From Frigoribacterium sp. JB110 (GTDB lineage Bacteria > Actinomycetota > Actinomycetes > Actinomycetales > Microbacteriaceae): 64,000 bases of DNA. Under the pieces are notes generated by a model that did no database searches, was not told the origin of the DNA, and saw only the letters and a list, made by a program, of their open reading frames with translations. The stretch spans positions 434,001 through 498,000 of the forward strand of contig NZ_FUIA01000019.1 in assembly GCF_900163665.1 (NCBI RefSeq), given 5' to 3'. Shown here one piece after another: positions 54,495-63,936 of this stretch (positions are counted from its first letter, which is position 1; each line of letters opens with the position of its first letter). The position numbers and the translations under genes are program-made.

Positions 54495-55727
54495 TTACCG
54501 CGCCGCGCTCCGTGTCCGCTGGGACTCTCCGCTGCCGATGCCGCGCTCGATCGGCGGCAGGCTCCGCGCGAGCGACATCAGCACGCCCGTGCCCAGCAGC
54601 ACCGCGAGCAGCGACGTGCCGCCCGAGGAGAGGAAGGGCAGCGGAACGCCCAGCACGGGGAACACGCCGATGACGACGCCGATGTTGATGAGCGCCTGGC
54701 CGACGATCCAGATCGTCATCGTCGCCGCGACCACCCTGACGAACTGGTCGGACGTGCGGCGAACGATCCGGAATGCGGCGAAGGCGTACAGGCCGAACAT
54801 CACCAGCACCACAGCGCACCCGATCAGCCCCAGCTCCTCGCCGACGATCGCGAAGATGTAGTCGTCGGCCGCGGCCGGCAGCCAGCCGTACTTCTGCTTC
54901 GAGTTGCCGAGACCGAGGCCGAAGATCCCGCCCTCGGCAAGCGCCCAGATCCCGTGCGTCGATTGATAGCACTCGTCGTAGTAATTGCAGTCCTCATTGA
55001 GGAAGCTCATGATGCGGCCCATCCGGTTCGGGCTCGCAACCGCCAGGCCGACCACCGCGACGATCGACATCAGCATCGGGATGACGAACAGCCTGAGCTT
55101 CACACCGGAGAAGAACAGCGCCGCCAGCATGATCAGGAACAGGACCATGCCCGTGCCGAGGTCCTTGCCAGCCAGCACCGAGCCGATCACGAGCGCCGAC
55201 ACCGGCACGATCGGCACGAACACGTGCTTCCAGTTCGTGAGCAGTCCCCGTTTGCGGTACAGGATCACGCCGAGCCAGACCACGAACGCCAGCTTGAGGA
55301 ATTCCGCAGGCTGCATCGTGTACCCGGCGACGCGGATCCAGTTGCGGTTGCCGCCCGTCTCGTAGCCGAGCGGCGTGAACACGAGCATCTGCAGCGCGAG
55401 ACCGAGGATGAGCGCCAGCCAGGCGACCTTCCGGAAGAACCCGACGGGGAACCGGCTCAGCACGAACATCAGCGGCACGCCGATGACGATGAACACACCG
55501 TGCTTGACGGCCCCGTCGTAGGGGCCGCCACCGGCGCCGATCGACTCGACGCTCGTGGCCGAGAGCACCATGACCGCGCCGAACGCGGTGAGGATCAGCG
55601 CGGTGGAGGCCAGCAGGACGAACTCGAGCGGGATCGCCTGGAATCTCGATCCCAGCGACACGCGGGCGAGCAGACCGCCCTTGCGGCGTGGCCCACTGCT
55701 CTCACGGGGGCGCGTCGTGTGGCTCAT
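54495..55727 (-). CDS. ftsW: Peptidoglycan polymerase FtsW (SEDS family)
   Basis: Septal glycosyltransferase and partner of FtsI. About 410 aa with ten membrane helices. SEDS hallmarks are NRNWIRVAGYTMQPAEFLKL, GSVLAGKDLGTGMVLFLIM with the catalytic Asp, and GVPLPFLSSGGTSLLA. The ATG at 55725-55727 is preceded by GGAGGGGGAG; a GTG at 55746-55748 overlapping the murD stop is less likely. An Arg/Ser-rich N-terminus precedes the first helix. Confidence 0.96.
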   Translation of the reverse strand: MSHTTRPRESSGPRRKGGLLARVSLGSRFQAIPLEFVLLASTALILTAFGAVMVLSATSVESIGAGGGPYDGAVKHGVFIVIGVPLMFVLSRFPVGFFRKVAWLALILGLALQMLVFTPLGYETGGNRNWIRVAGYTMQPAEFLKLAFVVWLGVILYRKRGLLTNWKHVFVPIVPVSALVIGSVLAGKDLGTGMVLFLIMLAALFFSGVKLRLFVIPMLMSIVAVVGLAVASPNRMGRIMSFLNEDCNYYDECYQSTHGIWALAEGGIFGLGLGNSKQKYGWLPAAADDYIFAIVGEELGLIGCAVVLVMFGLYAFAAFRIVRRTSDQFVRVVAATMTIWIVGQALINIGVVIGVFPVLGVPLPFLSSGGTSLLAVLLGTGVLMSLARSLPPIERGIGSGESQRTRSAAR

Positions 55728-55744
55728 CGCTCCCCCTCCGCTCG

Positions 55745-57247
55745 TCACCCGTCGGCTTCTGTGATGTGCGCCCGCACCGCGGCTGCGAACCTGTCGCCGC
55801 GTTCGCCGTAGCTGCGGAACTGGTCGAACGATGCGGCTGCGGGGGCCAACAGCACCACATCGCCCTCGCGCGCCGCGTCTGCCGCCAGAGCGACCGCGCG
55901 CGCCATCACGTCATCAGTCTCCGCGTGGTCGACCTCGTAGACCGGCACCTGGGGCGCGTGTCGCGCGAACGCCTCGACGACCGGGCGGCGTTCGGTGCCG
56001 ATCACGATCGCCGCTCGGCTCTCCGCGCCGCGATCCGCGACGAGCGCCGAGATGTCGACGCCTTTGAGCAGCCCGCCGACGACCCAGATCGCGCCGGGGT
56101 GGGCGGCCAGAGACGACCCGGCGGCGTGGGGGTTCGTCGCCTTCGAGTCATCGATCCAGGTGACGCCGTTCGACGTCGCCACGATCTGGATGCGGTGCGG
56201 GTCGAGTTCGAATCCTGCCGCTGCGCTCCGGATCGCCGGAGGCGGCACGTCGAGCGAGCGCGCAAGAGCAGCCGCAGCGAGGATGTTCTGCACGATGTGG
56301 CCTGCCGCGAGCCCGTGCTCTGCGAGCTCGGCGACCGTGCTCAGCTCGAGCGCCGATGTGCGCCGATCGTCGAGGAACGCCCTGTCGGCGAGGATCCCGT
56401 CGACCACGCCGAGATCACTGGGGCCAGGCGTGCCGAGATCGAAGCCGATGGCGCGAGCGCCGTCGACGACATCGGCGTCCTCGACCATGCGCATCGTCGC
56501 CTCGTCGGACTTGTTGTACACGCACGCGACCTTCGTGTGCCGGTACACGACGGCTTTGGCGTCACGATACGCCTCGGCGGAGCCGTGCCATTCGAGGTGG
56601 TCGTCAGCGACGTTGAGGCACACGGACGCATGAGGCGAGGGCGAACCGGCATCGTCGTTCAGCCCGAGGTACCAGAGCTGGTGGCTCGAAAGCTCGACGA
56701 CGAGCACGTCGAAGCCCGCCGGGTCGCGCACCGCGTCGAGCACCGGAACACCGATGTTGCCGCACGGCGCGGCTCTCAGCCCGCCTTCGACCATCATCGT
56801 GGCGGCCAGTCGCGTAGTCGTCGTCTTCCCGTTCGTGCCGGTGACGAGCACCCATTCGGCTGGAGCGCCGTCGGCACGGGTGACCTTGTCGCGCACGCGC
56901 CATGCCAGCTCGATGTCGCCCCACAGGGCGATGCCGCTCTCGCGCACCCAGCGCACCACGGGGTGCGACGGAGGGAATCCGGGCGAGGCGACCACGACGT
57001 CCGGGGCGAAGGCGACCAGCTCATCCGGAACGTCGCGAAGCGGCCCGAGGTGCAGCTTCGCGCCGATGACCGGCACCAGGCGCTCATACTCCTGAGTCGC
57101 CGTCTCACTGACCACGAGCACGTCTGCGCCCAGCTCGGTGAGCGTGTCGGCAACGGAGAATCCCGTCGCCGCGAGCCCGAGCACGCCGACGCGCAGGCCC
57201 TTCCAATCGGCGTTCCAGCTGGTGAGCTCGTCCAGCGGCGCGCTCAC
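55745..57247 (-). CDS. murD: UDP-MurNAc-L-alanine-D-glutamate ligase
   Basis: Adds D-Glu at position 2 of the stem peptide. The 500-aa protein has VLGLAATGFSVADTL at the N-terminus, the P-loop VTGTNGKTTTTRL, NVADDHLEWHG and DDSKATNPHA, each in the right order. The GTG at 57245-57247 overlaps the mraY stop (GTGA). It is about 40 residues longer than E. coli MurD, mainly in short insertions. Confidence 0.96.
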   Translation of the reverse strand: MSAPLDELTSWNADWKGLRVGVLGLAATGFSVADTLTELGADVLVVSETATQEYERLVPVIGAKLHLGPLRDVPDELVAFAPDVVVASPGFPPSHPVVRWVRESGIALWGDIELAWRVRDKVTRADGAPAEWVLVTGTNGKTTTTRLAATMMVEGGLRAAPCGNIGVPVLDAVRDPAGFDVLVVELSSHQLWYLGLNDDAGSPSPHASVCLNVADDHLEWHGSAEAYRDAKAVVYRHTKVACVYNKSDEATMRMVEDADVVDGARAIGFDLGTPGPSDLGVVDGILADRAFLDDRRTSALELSTVAELAEHGLAAGHIVQNILAAAALARSLDVPPPAIRSAAAGFELDPHRIQIVATSNGVTWIDDSKATNPHAAGSSLAAHPGAIWVVGGLLKGVDISALVADRGAESRAAIVIGTERRPVVEAFARHAPQVPVYEVDHAETDDVMARAVALAADAAREGDVVLLAPAAASFDQFRSYGERGDRFAAAVRAHITEADG

Positions 57248-58353
57248 CGGACCGCCAGCCATTCGACGTACACGATGCCGACGCCGGTGACGGCCAGGAT
57301 GCCCGAGACGATCCACAGCCGGACGACGATCTGCGTCTCCTGCCAGCCGCGCATCTCGAGGTGGTGGTGCAGCGGACTCATCAGGAACAGCCGCTTGCCG
57401 CGGGTCGCCTTGAAGTACACGCGCTGGAGCAGGACGGAGCCGGACGAGATGACGTAACCGCCGGCGATCAGGATGCCGAGCAGTTCGGTGTGCGTGAGCA
57501 CGGCCATCGCCATCACCACACCGCCGATCGACATCGAGCCGACATCGCCCATGAACACCTTCGCCTTGGGTGCGTTCCACCACAGATAGCCCACCAGGCC
57601 CCCCACGAACGCCGCCGCGATGATCGCGAGATCGAGCGGATCTCGCACCATGTAGCACGCCTCGGCCGAGGCATCGGCGAGTGCGGCGCCAGAGCACGCC
57701 TGATTGAACTGCCAGTAGGCGATGAGGCTGTATGCGCCGATCACGAAGATTCCGACGCCCGCCGCCAGGCCGTCGAGGCCGTCCGTGAGGTTGGCGCTGT
57801 TCGAGAAGCCGACGCCGAGCAGCGACAGCCAGACGAGGTACAGCAGCCACGCCAGCACCGGCGTGAAGAAGAAGAACGACAGCATCGGCAGATCGCGCAC
57901 GAGCGAGATCGCGCCGCTGCCGGGGGTCTGGCCGGAGTCGTCGGGGAAATTCAGCGCGAGGATCGCGAACGGCACGATCACGATGACCTGGCCGATGATC
58001 TTCTGCCAGCTCTTCAGCCCGCCGAAGTGCTGGGTGCGCACCTTGAGGAAGTCGTCGATGAACCCGACCGCGCCGAAGCCGACCATCAGCCAGATCACGA
58101 GCCAGCCGGACAGCGTCGGCGGGATGTTCGCGGTGTAGCACCCGATCAGATAGCCCGCGATGGTGCCGACGATGAAGATCGCCCCGCCCATCGTCGGTGT
58201 GCCGCGCTTGGCACCGTGGCTCGGGTTCTCGATCGCCTCAGGGGTGCGAATGACCTGACCCCAGCCCCACGCGCGGAAGGCCCGCAGGAAGACCGGAGTG
58301 AGGAAGATCGCGAAGGCGAAGGAGATCGCGGCCGCAGTCAGTAGTGCTCTCAC
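57244..58353 (-). CDS. mraY: Phospho-MurNAc-pentapeptide transferase MraY
   Basis: Makes lipid I from UDP-MurNAc-pentapeptide and undecaprenyl phosphate. A 369-aa protein with ten membrane helices; key acidic motifs are VGFIDDFLKV and SANLTDGLDGLA, and the C-terminal HHHLEMRGW loop. The GTG at 58351-58353 overlaps the murF stop by four bases. Confidence 0.97.
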   Translation of the reverse strand: MRALLTAAAISFAFAIFLTPVFLRAFRAWGWGQVIRTPEAIENPSHGAKRGTPTMGGAIFIVGTIAGYLIGCYTANIPPTLSGWLVIWLMVGFGAVGFIDDFLKVRTQHFGGLKSWQKIIGQVIVIVPFAILALNFPDDSGQTPGSGAISLVRDLPMLSFFFFTPVLAWLLYLVWLSLLGVGFSNSANLTDGLDGLAAGVGIFVIGAYSLIAYWQFNQACSGAALADASAEACYMVRDPLDLAIIAAAFVGGLVGYLWWNAPKAKVFMGDVGSMSIGGVVMAMAVLTHTELLGILIAGGYVISSGSVLLQRVYFKATRGKRLFLMSPLHHHLEMRGWQETQIVVRLWIVSGILAVTGVGIVYVEWLAVR

Positions 58354-59762
58354 GAGAACAATCCTCCCAGACGGTCGCCGAGAAGCCTGAGACCTGCCGC
58401 GTTCGAAGACTTCACCAGCACCCTGTCGCCGTCGCGCAGCTCCGCTGCGAGGTAGTCGTAGGCCGCCTCAGCCGTCTCGAAGAACACGGCCTCATCGTTC
58501 CATGAGCCCTCAGCGATCGCCGAGAGGTACAGCGGCCTGGCTTCGCGCCCCACGACGACGATGCGCGGGATGCGCAGACGCACGGCGAGCAGCCCGATCT
58601 TCTGGTGCTCCTCGACGGCGCGCTCGCCCAGTTCGCTCATCGAGCCGAGCACGGCCACCATCCGCTCGTCCTCGCCCGTGATCTGAGCGAGCGTGCGCAG
58701 TGCGGCCTGCATGGCCTCGGGGCTGGCGTTGTAGGCGTCGTTGATGATGCGCACTCGATCGTTGCCCATCACCTGCATGCGCCAGCGCTCTGCCAGCTCC
58801 ACCCGCTCGAGCCGCTCGGTCGCGACGGCCGGGTCGATGCCGAGCGCGACGGCGGCTGTGAGAGCCGCCTGCGCGTTCTTCACGTGGTGGGCTCCGAGCA
58901 CGCGCAGGCGCAGCTCGTACCGCTCGCCGTCGACATACAGCCGGGTCTCGGTGCCGGATGCGGTGACCCGGATGTCCTCGGCGCGCACGTCGGCCGTGTC
59001 GCCGTCGCCGAACCAGCGCACGCTGAGTCCGCGCTCCGCAGCGGTGCCGGCCATCGCGGCGACGCGGGCGTCGTCGGCGTTGAGCACGGCGACGCCGCCT
59101 GGGCGCACTGCCTCGATCAGCTCGCGCTTGGCGATCGCCGTCTGCTCCATGTCGCCGAAGCCGCCTGCGTGGGACAGCCCGACCATCAGCACGATCCCGA
59201 CATCCGGGGTGACGAGGCCGGCGAGCCGCGCGATCTGCCCTGACGCATCCGCACCGAATTCGCAGATCAGGAACCGCGTCGTCTCAGTGACCCGCAGCAT
59301 CGTCAGCGGCGCGCCCACTGCATTGTTGAAGCTGGCGACGGGCCAGATCGTCTCGCCCGACTCGCGCAGGATCTCCGCGAGCATGTTCTTGGTGGTGGTC
59401 TTGCCGTTCGAACCCGTCACACCGACCACCCGCAGGTCACCGCCGGAGCGCACACGGGCGACGACCTCGCGGGCGAGGTCGGCCAGCGCGACGACGACAT
59501 CCGGCACCACGATCTGTGAGACCGGTTCGTCCACCTCGCGCTCGACGATGGCCAGCGCCGCGCCGCCCTGCACGGCGGCGCCGACGAAGAGGTGACCGTC
59601 GGTTGCATCGCCTGGTTTGGCGACGAAGACTCCTCCCGCCGCCATGTTGCGGGAATCGGTGTCGACACCGCCGGAGACGATGGTCTCCGGTGTGTCGTCG
59701 CCGTGGGTGCGCAGAGCACCGCCGATGGTCTCGGCGATCTCCGCCAGCGTCAGCGCGATCAA
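58350..59762 (-). CDS. murF: UDP-MurNAc-tripeptide-D-Ala-D-Ala ligase
   Basis: Adds D-Ala-D-Ala to the UDP-MurNAc-tripeptide. The 470-aa protein has GGVDTDSRNMAAGGVFVA at the N-terminus, the P-loop GVTGSNGKTTTKNML, and the MurF signature NDAYNASPEAMQAAL, which distinguishes it from MurE. The start is a TTG at 59760-59762 with GGAGG five bases upstream. It follows ftsI directly, 22 bases apart, where murE would normally lie. Confidence 0.96.
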   Translation of the reverse strand: MIALTLAEIAETIGGALRTHGDDTPETIVSGGVDTDSRNMAAGGVFVAKPGDATDGHLFVGAAVQGGAALAIVEREVDEPVSQIVVPDVVVALADLAREVVARVRSGGDLRVVGVTGSNGKTTTKNMLAEILRESGETIWPVASFNNAVGAPLTMLRVTETTRFLICEFGADASGQIARLAGLVTPDVGIVLMVGLSHAGGFGDMEQTAIAKRELIEAVRPGGVAVLNADDARVAAMAGTAAERGLSVRWFGDGDTADVRAEDIRVTASGTETRLYVDGERYELRLRVLGAHHVKNAQAALTAAVALGIDPAVATERLERVELAERWRMQVMGNDRVRIINDAYNASPEAMQAALRTLAQITGEDERMVAVLGSMSELGERAVEEHQKIGLLAVRLRIPRIVVVGREARPLYLSAIAEGSWNDEAVFFETAEAAYDYLAAELRDGDRVLVKSSNAAGLRLLGDRLGGLFS

Positions 59763-59784
59763 GCGGTCCTCCTGCGGCCACGCA

Positions 59785-61575
59785 TCATTTTGTCTTGGGG
59801 TAGAGAGTCGGCTCTCCGCTCGATGGCGTCACCCGGTAGGTCTTCAGCACCTGGTTGAGCGATTTCTCGAGGGCCGACACAGTGGCCGCAGACGACCTTA
59901 TCGTTTTCGGCTCGTCAAGGGTGACAATGACCACGTACTGCGGGTCGTCGATCGGAGCGACGCCGACGATGCTGGTCGCGTACACCCCGGGCTTGTACCC
60001 GCCGTTGCCGTCAGATTTCTGCGCCGTACCTGTCTTGATGCCGACGCGGTAGCCTGGCACGTCGACAGTGTTGCCGCCCTGCACCGCGACGTTCTCGATC
60101 AGCGACATCACCTGATCTGCCGTCTTCTCGCTGACGATCTGCTCCGCCTCGGGCAGGTCGGGTTCGACCACCGTGCCGTCGGCGAGCGTGCAGGATTCGA
60201 CCAGATGCACCGGCAGCTTCACACCGTCGTTCGCGAGCGCCTGGTAGGCACCTGCGACCTGCGGAGCCGTGACCGTGAAGGCCTGCCCGAAACTGGTGGC
60301 GTAGCGGGTCTGGTTGTCCCAGTCGTCCGCCGACCTCAGCAGGCCGGACTCCTCTCCGCCGAAGCCGACGGAGGTGCGGCTGCCGACGCCGAACGCCTCG
60401 AGGTAGTCGTGGCGCTCCGGCATGGAGAGCCGGTCGCCGAACTTCGAGATGCCGACGTTCGACGAGTCGATCAGCACGCCGGCGAGCGTGTAGTGGTAAT
60501 CAGGGTGCGGTGCGGCGTCGTTCACCACCGCACCGTTGTCGAAGTACTCCCTGGTCGGCACGTACTCCGTCGACGACGGCGTCGCCTTCCCCGCGTCGAG
60601 CAGCATGGCCGCGGTGATCGCTTTGAAGGTCGACCCCGGCTCGTAGGTGGTGCGGAAGATGCGCGAGCCCCTGTCCGCAGGGTCGCTCGCGTTCACGTCG
60701 TTGGGGTCGATCGACGGCGCCTCAGCGGCGGCCCTGATCGCGCCCGTCTCGGCGTCCACGACGGTCACCGAGCCCCATTCGGCTTTCTTCGACTGCACTT
60801 CCTCGGCGATCATCTCCTGCAGATACCACTGCAGATCGGAGTCGATCGTGAGCTGCAGCGTGCCGCCGTCGGCCGCAGAATCCACGTTCTCCGTGCCTGG
60901 TATGCGCACTCCGCTGGGACTCTGCTGGAAGGTCTCCTTGCCGTTCGTCGAGGCGAGGCACTCGTTCTCGATCCGCTCGTAGCCGGCCTGCGGCCCGTCG
61001 GAGCCGACGAAACCCAGAAGGTTCCCGGCGACGGAGCCTGCGGGATACGAACGCGCCGGCTTCGGCTCGTAGGTGATGAAGGGCAGACCGAGTTCGACCA
61101 GATCGACGTACTGGGTCGTCGTGATGTTCCGCGCGAGCCGTTCCCACCGGTCGTCGGGATCGATCGCGATCGCCTCGTCGACGATCTTCTCGATGTCTTC
61201 CGCATCGCGTCCGAGGACCTCGGCGATGTCCGGCGCATACGTCGAGAACGGCACGTCGATCTCGTTGCCCTCGTCGTCGCGCGTCGTCATGTCGACAGCC
61301 AGCTTCGGATCGATGTTCGCGTCGTACAGCTGGGTGCTGCTGGCGAGCGTCTGACCGTTCGCGTCGACGATCGAGCCGCGGACGCCGTAGAGGGTCCTGC
61401 TGCCGTTGAGACCCTTGTCCGATGCCTCATCGAGGTGCTCGCTGGCGCTGACGACCTGGATATCGACCAAGCGCACGACGAAAGCCAGGATGATCACCAC
61501 GACGCACGCCAGTGCGACGACGGTGCGACGCCTCGGTGAGCGGGCTGCGCTCGTTCCCTGAGTGGAGCTCATCAT
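59785..61575 (-). CDS. ftsI: Septal penicillin-binding protein FtsI (PBP3)
   Basis: Monofunctional transpeptidase of the divisome, 596 aa. One N-terminal membrane helix (about 18-38), a dimerisation/pedestal domain, and a transpeptidase domain with S315 in STFK, SSN (371-373) and the C-terminal KTGTAQK. No PASTA domain. Two consecutive ATG codons (61573-61575 and 61570-61572) follow GAGGA; the second has better spacing. It lies six bases after the ftsL stop. Confidence 0.96.
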   Translation of the reverse strand: MMSSTQGTSAARSPRRRTVVALACVVVIILAFVVRLVDIQVVSASEHLDEASDKGLNGSRTLYGVRGSIVDANGQTLASSTQLYDANIDPKLAVDMTTRDDEGNEIDVPFSTYAPDIAEVLGRDAEDIEKIVDEAIAIDPDDRWERLARNITTTQYVDLVELGLPFITYEPKPARSYPAGSVAGNLLGFVGSDGPQAGYERIENECLASTNGKETFQQSPSGVRIPGTENVDSAADGGTLQLTIDSDLQWYLQEMIAEEVQSKKAEWGSVTVVDAETGAIRAAAEAPSIDPNDVNASDPADRGSRIFRTTYEPGSTFKAITAAMLLDAGKATPSSTEYVPTREYFDNGAVVNDAAPHPDYHYTLAGVLIDSSNVGISKFGDRLSMPERHDYLEAFGVGSRTSVGFGGEESGLLRSADDWDNQTRYATSFGQAFTVTAPQVAGAYQALANDGVKLPVHLVESCTLADGTVVEPDLPEAEQIVSEKTADQVMSLIENVAVQGGNTVDVPGYRVGIKTGTAQKSDGNGGYKPGVYATSIVGVAPIDDPQYVVIVTLDEPKTIRSSAATVSALEKSLNQVLKTYRVTPSSGEPTLYPKTK

Positions 61576-61581
61576 TCCTCG

Positions 61582-62217
61582 TCAGTGCGTCTCGGGGCTC
61601 GGCAGCCCCTTGTCGATGGAGGGCGGTCCCTCCGGCTCCGCCTGCGCGCCGCCCGATCCGCTTTCGCCTCCCGCATCCTCGGACTTCTCGGTCTCGATGC
61701 TCCCCGCGACCGAACGGTTGGGGTCGGTGGCGAGCGGCGTGTCGGCGATGAGCGCGTTGCCGACCTGCGACGGCGACACGTCCACACTCGAGTTCCACGT
61801 CGAGGATGCGCCCGTTCCCGTCACCTTGCCGTCGCTGAGGCGCAGGAACTTCGGCGCCCCGTCGATCACCATGCCGAGATCGGCGGCGTTCGCGGCCAAG
61901 TACTGCGGCGAGCTGAGGCCGGCGACCGCGTCCTCGAGCCCCTGCTGCTGCAGGGTGAGATCGCGGCGCTCCTGCATCAGCTCGGCGACCGCGTAGCTGT
62001 CCTGCGTGGTCAGCATGGACAGCACGATCTGGGCACCGGCGATGAGGATGACTCCGAACATCGCCACAACGGCGTACACGGTGCGTGGGCGCCGTCTGCC
62101 CTCGGGGCGTTCGAGCGCGCGAAGGCGCCGACGAGGCTCCGGAGTCTCCCCCGGCGCGTCGTCCTGGCGCCTGCGCGGCGTCGGCTGAAGCAGGAGATCG
62201 GATTCTGCGAGACTCAC
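61582..62217 (-). CDS. ftsL: FtsL-like divisome protein
   Basis: A 211-aa single-pass protein. Residues 1-45 are Arg/Pro-rich and cytoplasmic, the membrane helix is about 47-70, followed by a short coiled coil ([20 protein letters not shown]) and [17 protein letters not shown], the pattern of FtsL/DivIC. A polar Ser/Glu/Gly tail of 80 residues follows. Assignment rests on position between rsmH and ftsI plus topology. The GTG overlaps the rsmH stop (GTGA). Confidence 0.85.
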   Translation of the reverse strand: MSLAESDLLLQPTPRRRQDDAPGETPEPRRRLRALERPEGRRRPRTVYAVVAMFGVILIAGAQIVLSMLTTQDSYAVAELMQERRDLTLQQQGLEDAVAGLSSPQYLAANAADLGMVIDGAPKFLRLSDGKVTGTGASSTWNSSVDVSPSQVGNALIADTPLATDPNRSVAGSIETEKSEDAGGESGSGGAQAEPEGPPSIDKGLPSPETH

Positions 62218-63167
62218 GTCGACTCCCTCAGCTTCTCGACGGCCCTAAGCCGCACTGGCCTGGCCCGCGGATTCCTCTCCGCCTCCGCCGCGCTCGCCTG
62301 CTCAGCGCCGCGCACGAGAGCGCGGAAGCGCGGTGAGTGCCCCGGCAGCTCGACCGGCAGCCCAGCGGGGCTCGTCGATGCTGTGGCCTCGGCGAAGAGT
62401 CGCTTGACGAAGCGATCCTCGAGCGACTGGTAGCTCATCACGACGATGCGTCCGCCGACGCTCAGCGCCTCGAGGGCCGCGGGGATCGCGCTCTCGAGCG
62501 CCGCGAGCTCCCCGTTCACCTCGATCCGCAGCGCCTGGAAGACCCGCTTGGCCGGGTGGCCTGCGTTGCGCACCGCAGCAGGCGTGGCGTCCTGCAGCAC
62601 GTCGACCAGCTCACCGGAGCGAACGATCGGCGACTCCTGGCGCGTCCGGACGATGGCCCTCGCGTAGCGCGCCGAGAGCTTCTCCTCTCCGTAGCGCTCG
62701 AAGATGCGCCGCAGCTGACCCTCGGAGTAGGTGGCGATCACGTCCGCCGCCGTCGGTCCCGTCGTCGGGTCCATGCGCATGTCGAGCGGAGCGTCCTGCG
62801 CATAGGCGAAGCCGCGGTCGGCTTCATCGAGCTGCAGCGACGAGACTCCGAGGTCGAACAGGACCGCGTCCGCCGAGGCGAGACCGGCCTCGTCGAGGGC
62901 GTATCGGATGCCGTCGTAGACGGTGTGCACGAGCGTCACGCGATCGGCGAAGGGTTCGAGCCGCTCCCCCGCGATCCGCAGCGCCTGCGGGTCTCGGTCC
63001 ATGCCGACCAGACGTGCGCCGGGGAATCGCGTGAGCACGGCTTCCGAGTGCCCGCCCATTCCGAGCGTGCCGTCGACGTATACGGCGCCGTCGCGCTCGA
63101 GCGCGGGTGCGAGGAGTTCGACGCAGCGGTCCAACAGGACCGGTGTGTGGATGTCGCGAAAGTTCAT
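62214..63167 (-). CDS. rsmH: 16S rRNA (cytosine1402-N4)-methyltransferase
   Basis: Methylates C1402 in the ribosomal P site using S-adenosylmethionine. The 317-aa protein has [15 protein letters not shown], the SAM loop [25 protein letters not shown] and [19 protein letters not shown]. The ATG at 63165-63167 has GGAGC five bases upstream; a longer in-frame start lacks support. Second gene of the dcw cluster, 104 bases after mraZ. Confidence 0.96.
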   Translation of the reverse strand: MNFRDIHTPVLLDRCVELLAPALERDGAVYVDGTLGMGGHSEAVLTRFPGARLVGMDRDPQALRIAGERLEPFADRVTLVHTVYDGIRYALDEAGLASADAVLFDLGVSSLQLDEADRGFAYAQDAPLDMRMDPTTGPTAADVIATYSEGQLRRIFERYGEEKLSARYARAIVRTRQESPIVRSGELVDVLQDATPAAVRNAGHPAKRVFQALRIEVNGELAALESAIPAALEALSVGGRIVVMSYQSLEDRFVKRLFAEATASTSPAGLPVELPGHSPRFRALVRGAEQASAAEAERNPRARPVRLRAVEKLREST

Positions 63168-63271
63168 GATGCTCCGGTTCCTCCCCCTGGCTCTGATTCC
63201 CATCCGCTCGACCTGCCACCGGGGAAGTGATGTCAGGGCTGCGGCTGGGGATCACAGCCAGGGGTCGGTCT

Positions 63272-63703
63272 TCAGAAGAGGCCCGGGATCACCTCCTGCT
63301 CCATCTCCGAGTAGTCGTCCTCGTTGGCGGCGAGGTAGTCGTTCCAGCCGTTCGCGTCCCAGATCTCGGCGTGGGCGCCGACGCCCGTGACGACGAGCTC
63401 CTTCTCGAGACCCGCGTACGTGCGCAGGTGCTGCGGAACGGTGATGCGGTTCTGTCCGTCAGGCGTCTCCGCGCTCGCACCTGAGAGGAACATGCGAAGG
63501 AAGTCGCGGGCCTGCTTGTTGCTGAGCGGCGCCTGCCGGATCCGCTCGTGCACCTGTTCGAACTCCGAGGTGGAGAACACGTACAGGCACCTCTCCTGGC
63601 CGCGGGTGATGACGATGCCGCCGGCGAGCTCCTCCCGGAACTTGGCGGGGAGGATGACGCGCCCTTTGTCGTCGAGCTTCGGGGTATGCGTGCCCAACAG
63701 CAT
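63272..63703 (-). CDS. mraZ: Transcriptional regulator MraZ
   Basis: Represses or tunes the dcw cluster by binding repeats in its own promoter. The 143-aa protein has two SpoVT/AbrB-like domains: [20 protein letters not shown] with KFREEL, and [19 protein letters not shown] with QHLRTYAGL. First gene of the cluster; its promoter region holds a matching triple box. Confidence 0.96.
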   Translation of the reverse strand: MLLGTHTPKLDDKGRVILPAKFREELAGGIVITRGQERCLYVFSTSEFEQVHERIRQAPLSNKQARDFLRMFLSGASAETPDGQNRITVPQHLRTYAGLEKELVVTGVGAHAEIWDANGWNDYLAANEDDYSEMEQEVIPGLF

Positions 63704-63743
63704 CGGCCCTCACCCCCTCTTCATCCGGCCAATCCAAGGTGAG

Positions 63744-63770
63744 CTCCACTTTACTCCACTTTCCCCCACT
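63744..63770 (-). promoter_or_regulatory. MraZ box: three GTGGRG repeats, 10-base period
   Basis: On the minus strand AGTGGGGGAA, AGTGGAGTAA and AGTGGAGCTC follow each other with exact ten-base spacing, about 40-65 bases before the mraZ ATG. Known MraZ operators are three or four TGGGN-type direct repeats with 10-base period, so this is very probably the autoregulatory site for the entire cluster. Confidence 0.85.
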
Positions 63771-63892
63771 GTCTAGGACCAAGACGATATTCCCACAACG
63801 AAACCACCGCCGCATCCCCTGAAGTTTCAAGGGAGTACGGCGGTGGAGGACGGTGGAGGGCCAGCACGGCGGCGATCGGGACGGCACACGAA

Positions 63893-63922
63893 AAAAGCGC
63901 CGACCTTTCGGTCGACGCTTTT
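63893..63922 (-). terminator. Terminator after the DUF3040-like gene
   Basis: On the minus strand AAAAGCGTCGACC pairs with GGTCGGCGCTTTT over a four-base loop, with one mismatch, followed by TT. It starts about 15 bases after the stop at 63937 and separates that gene from mraZ. Confidence 0.8.
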
Positions 63923-63936
63923 GCGCTGGCAGCGGG

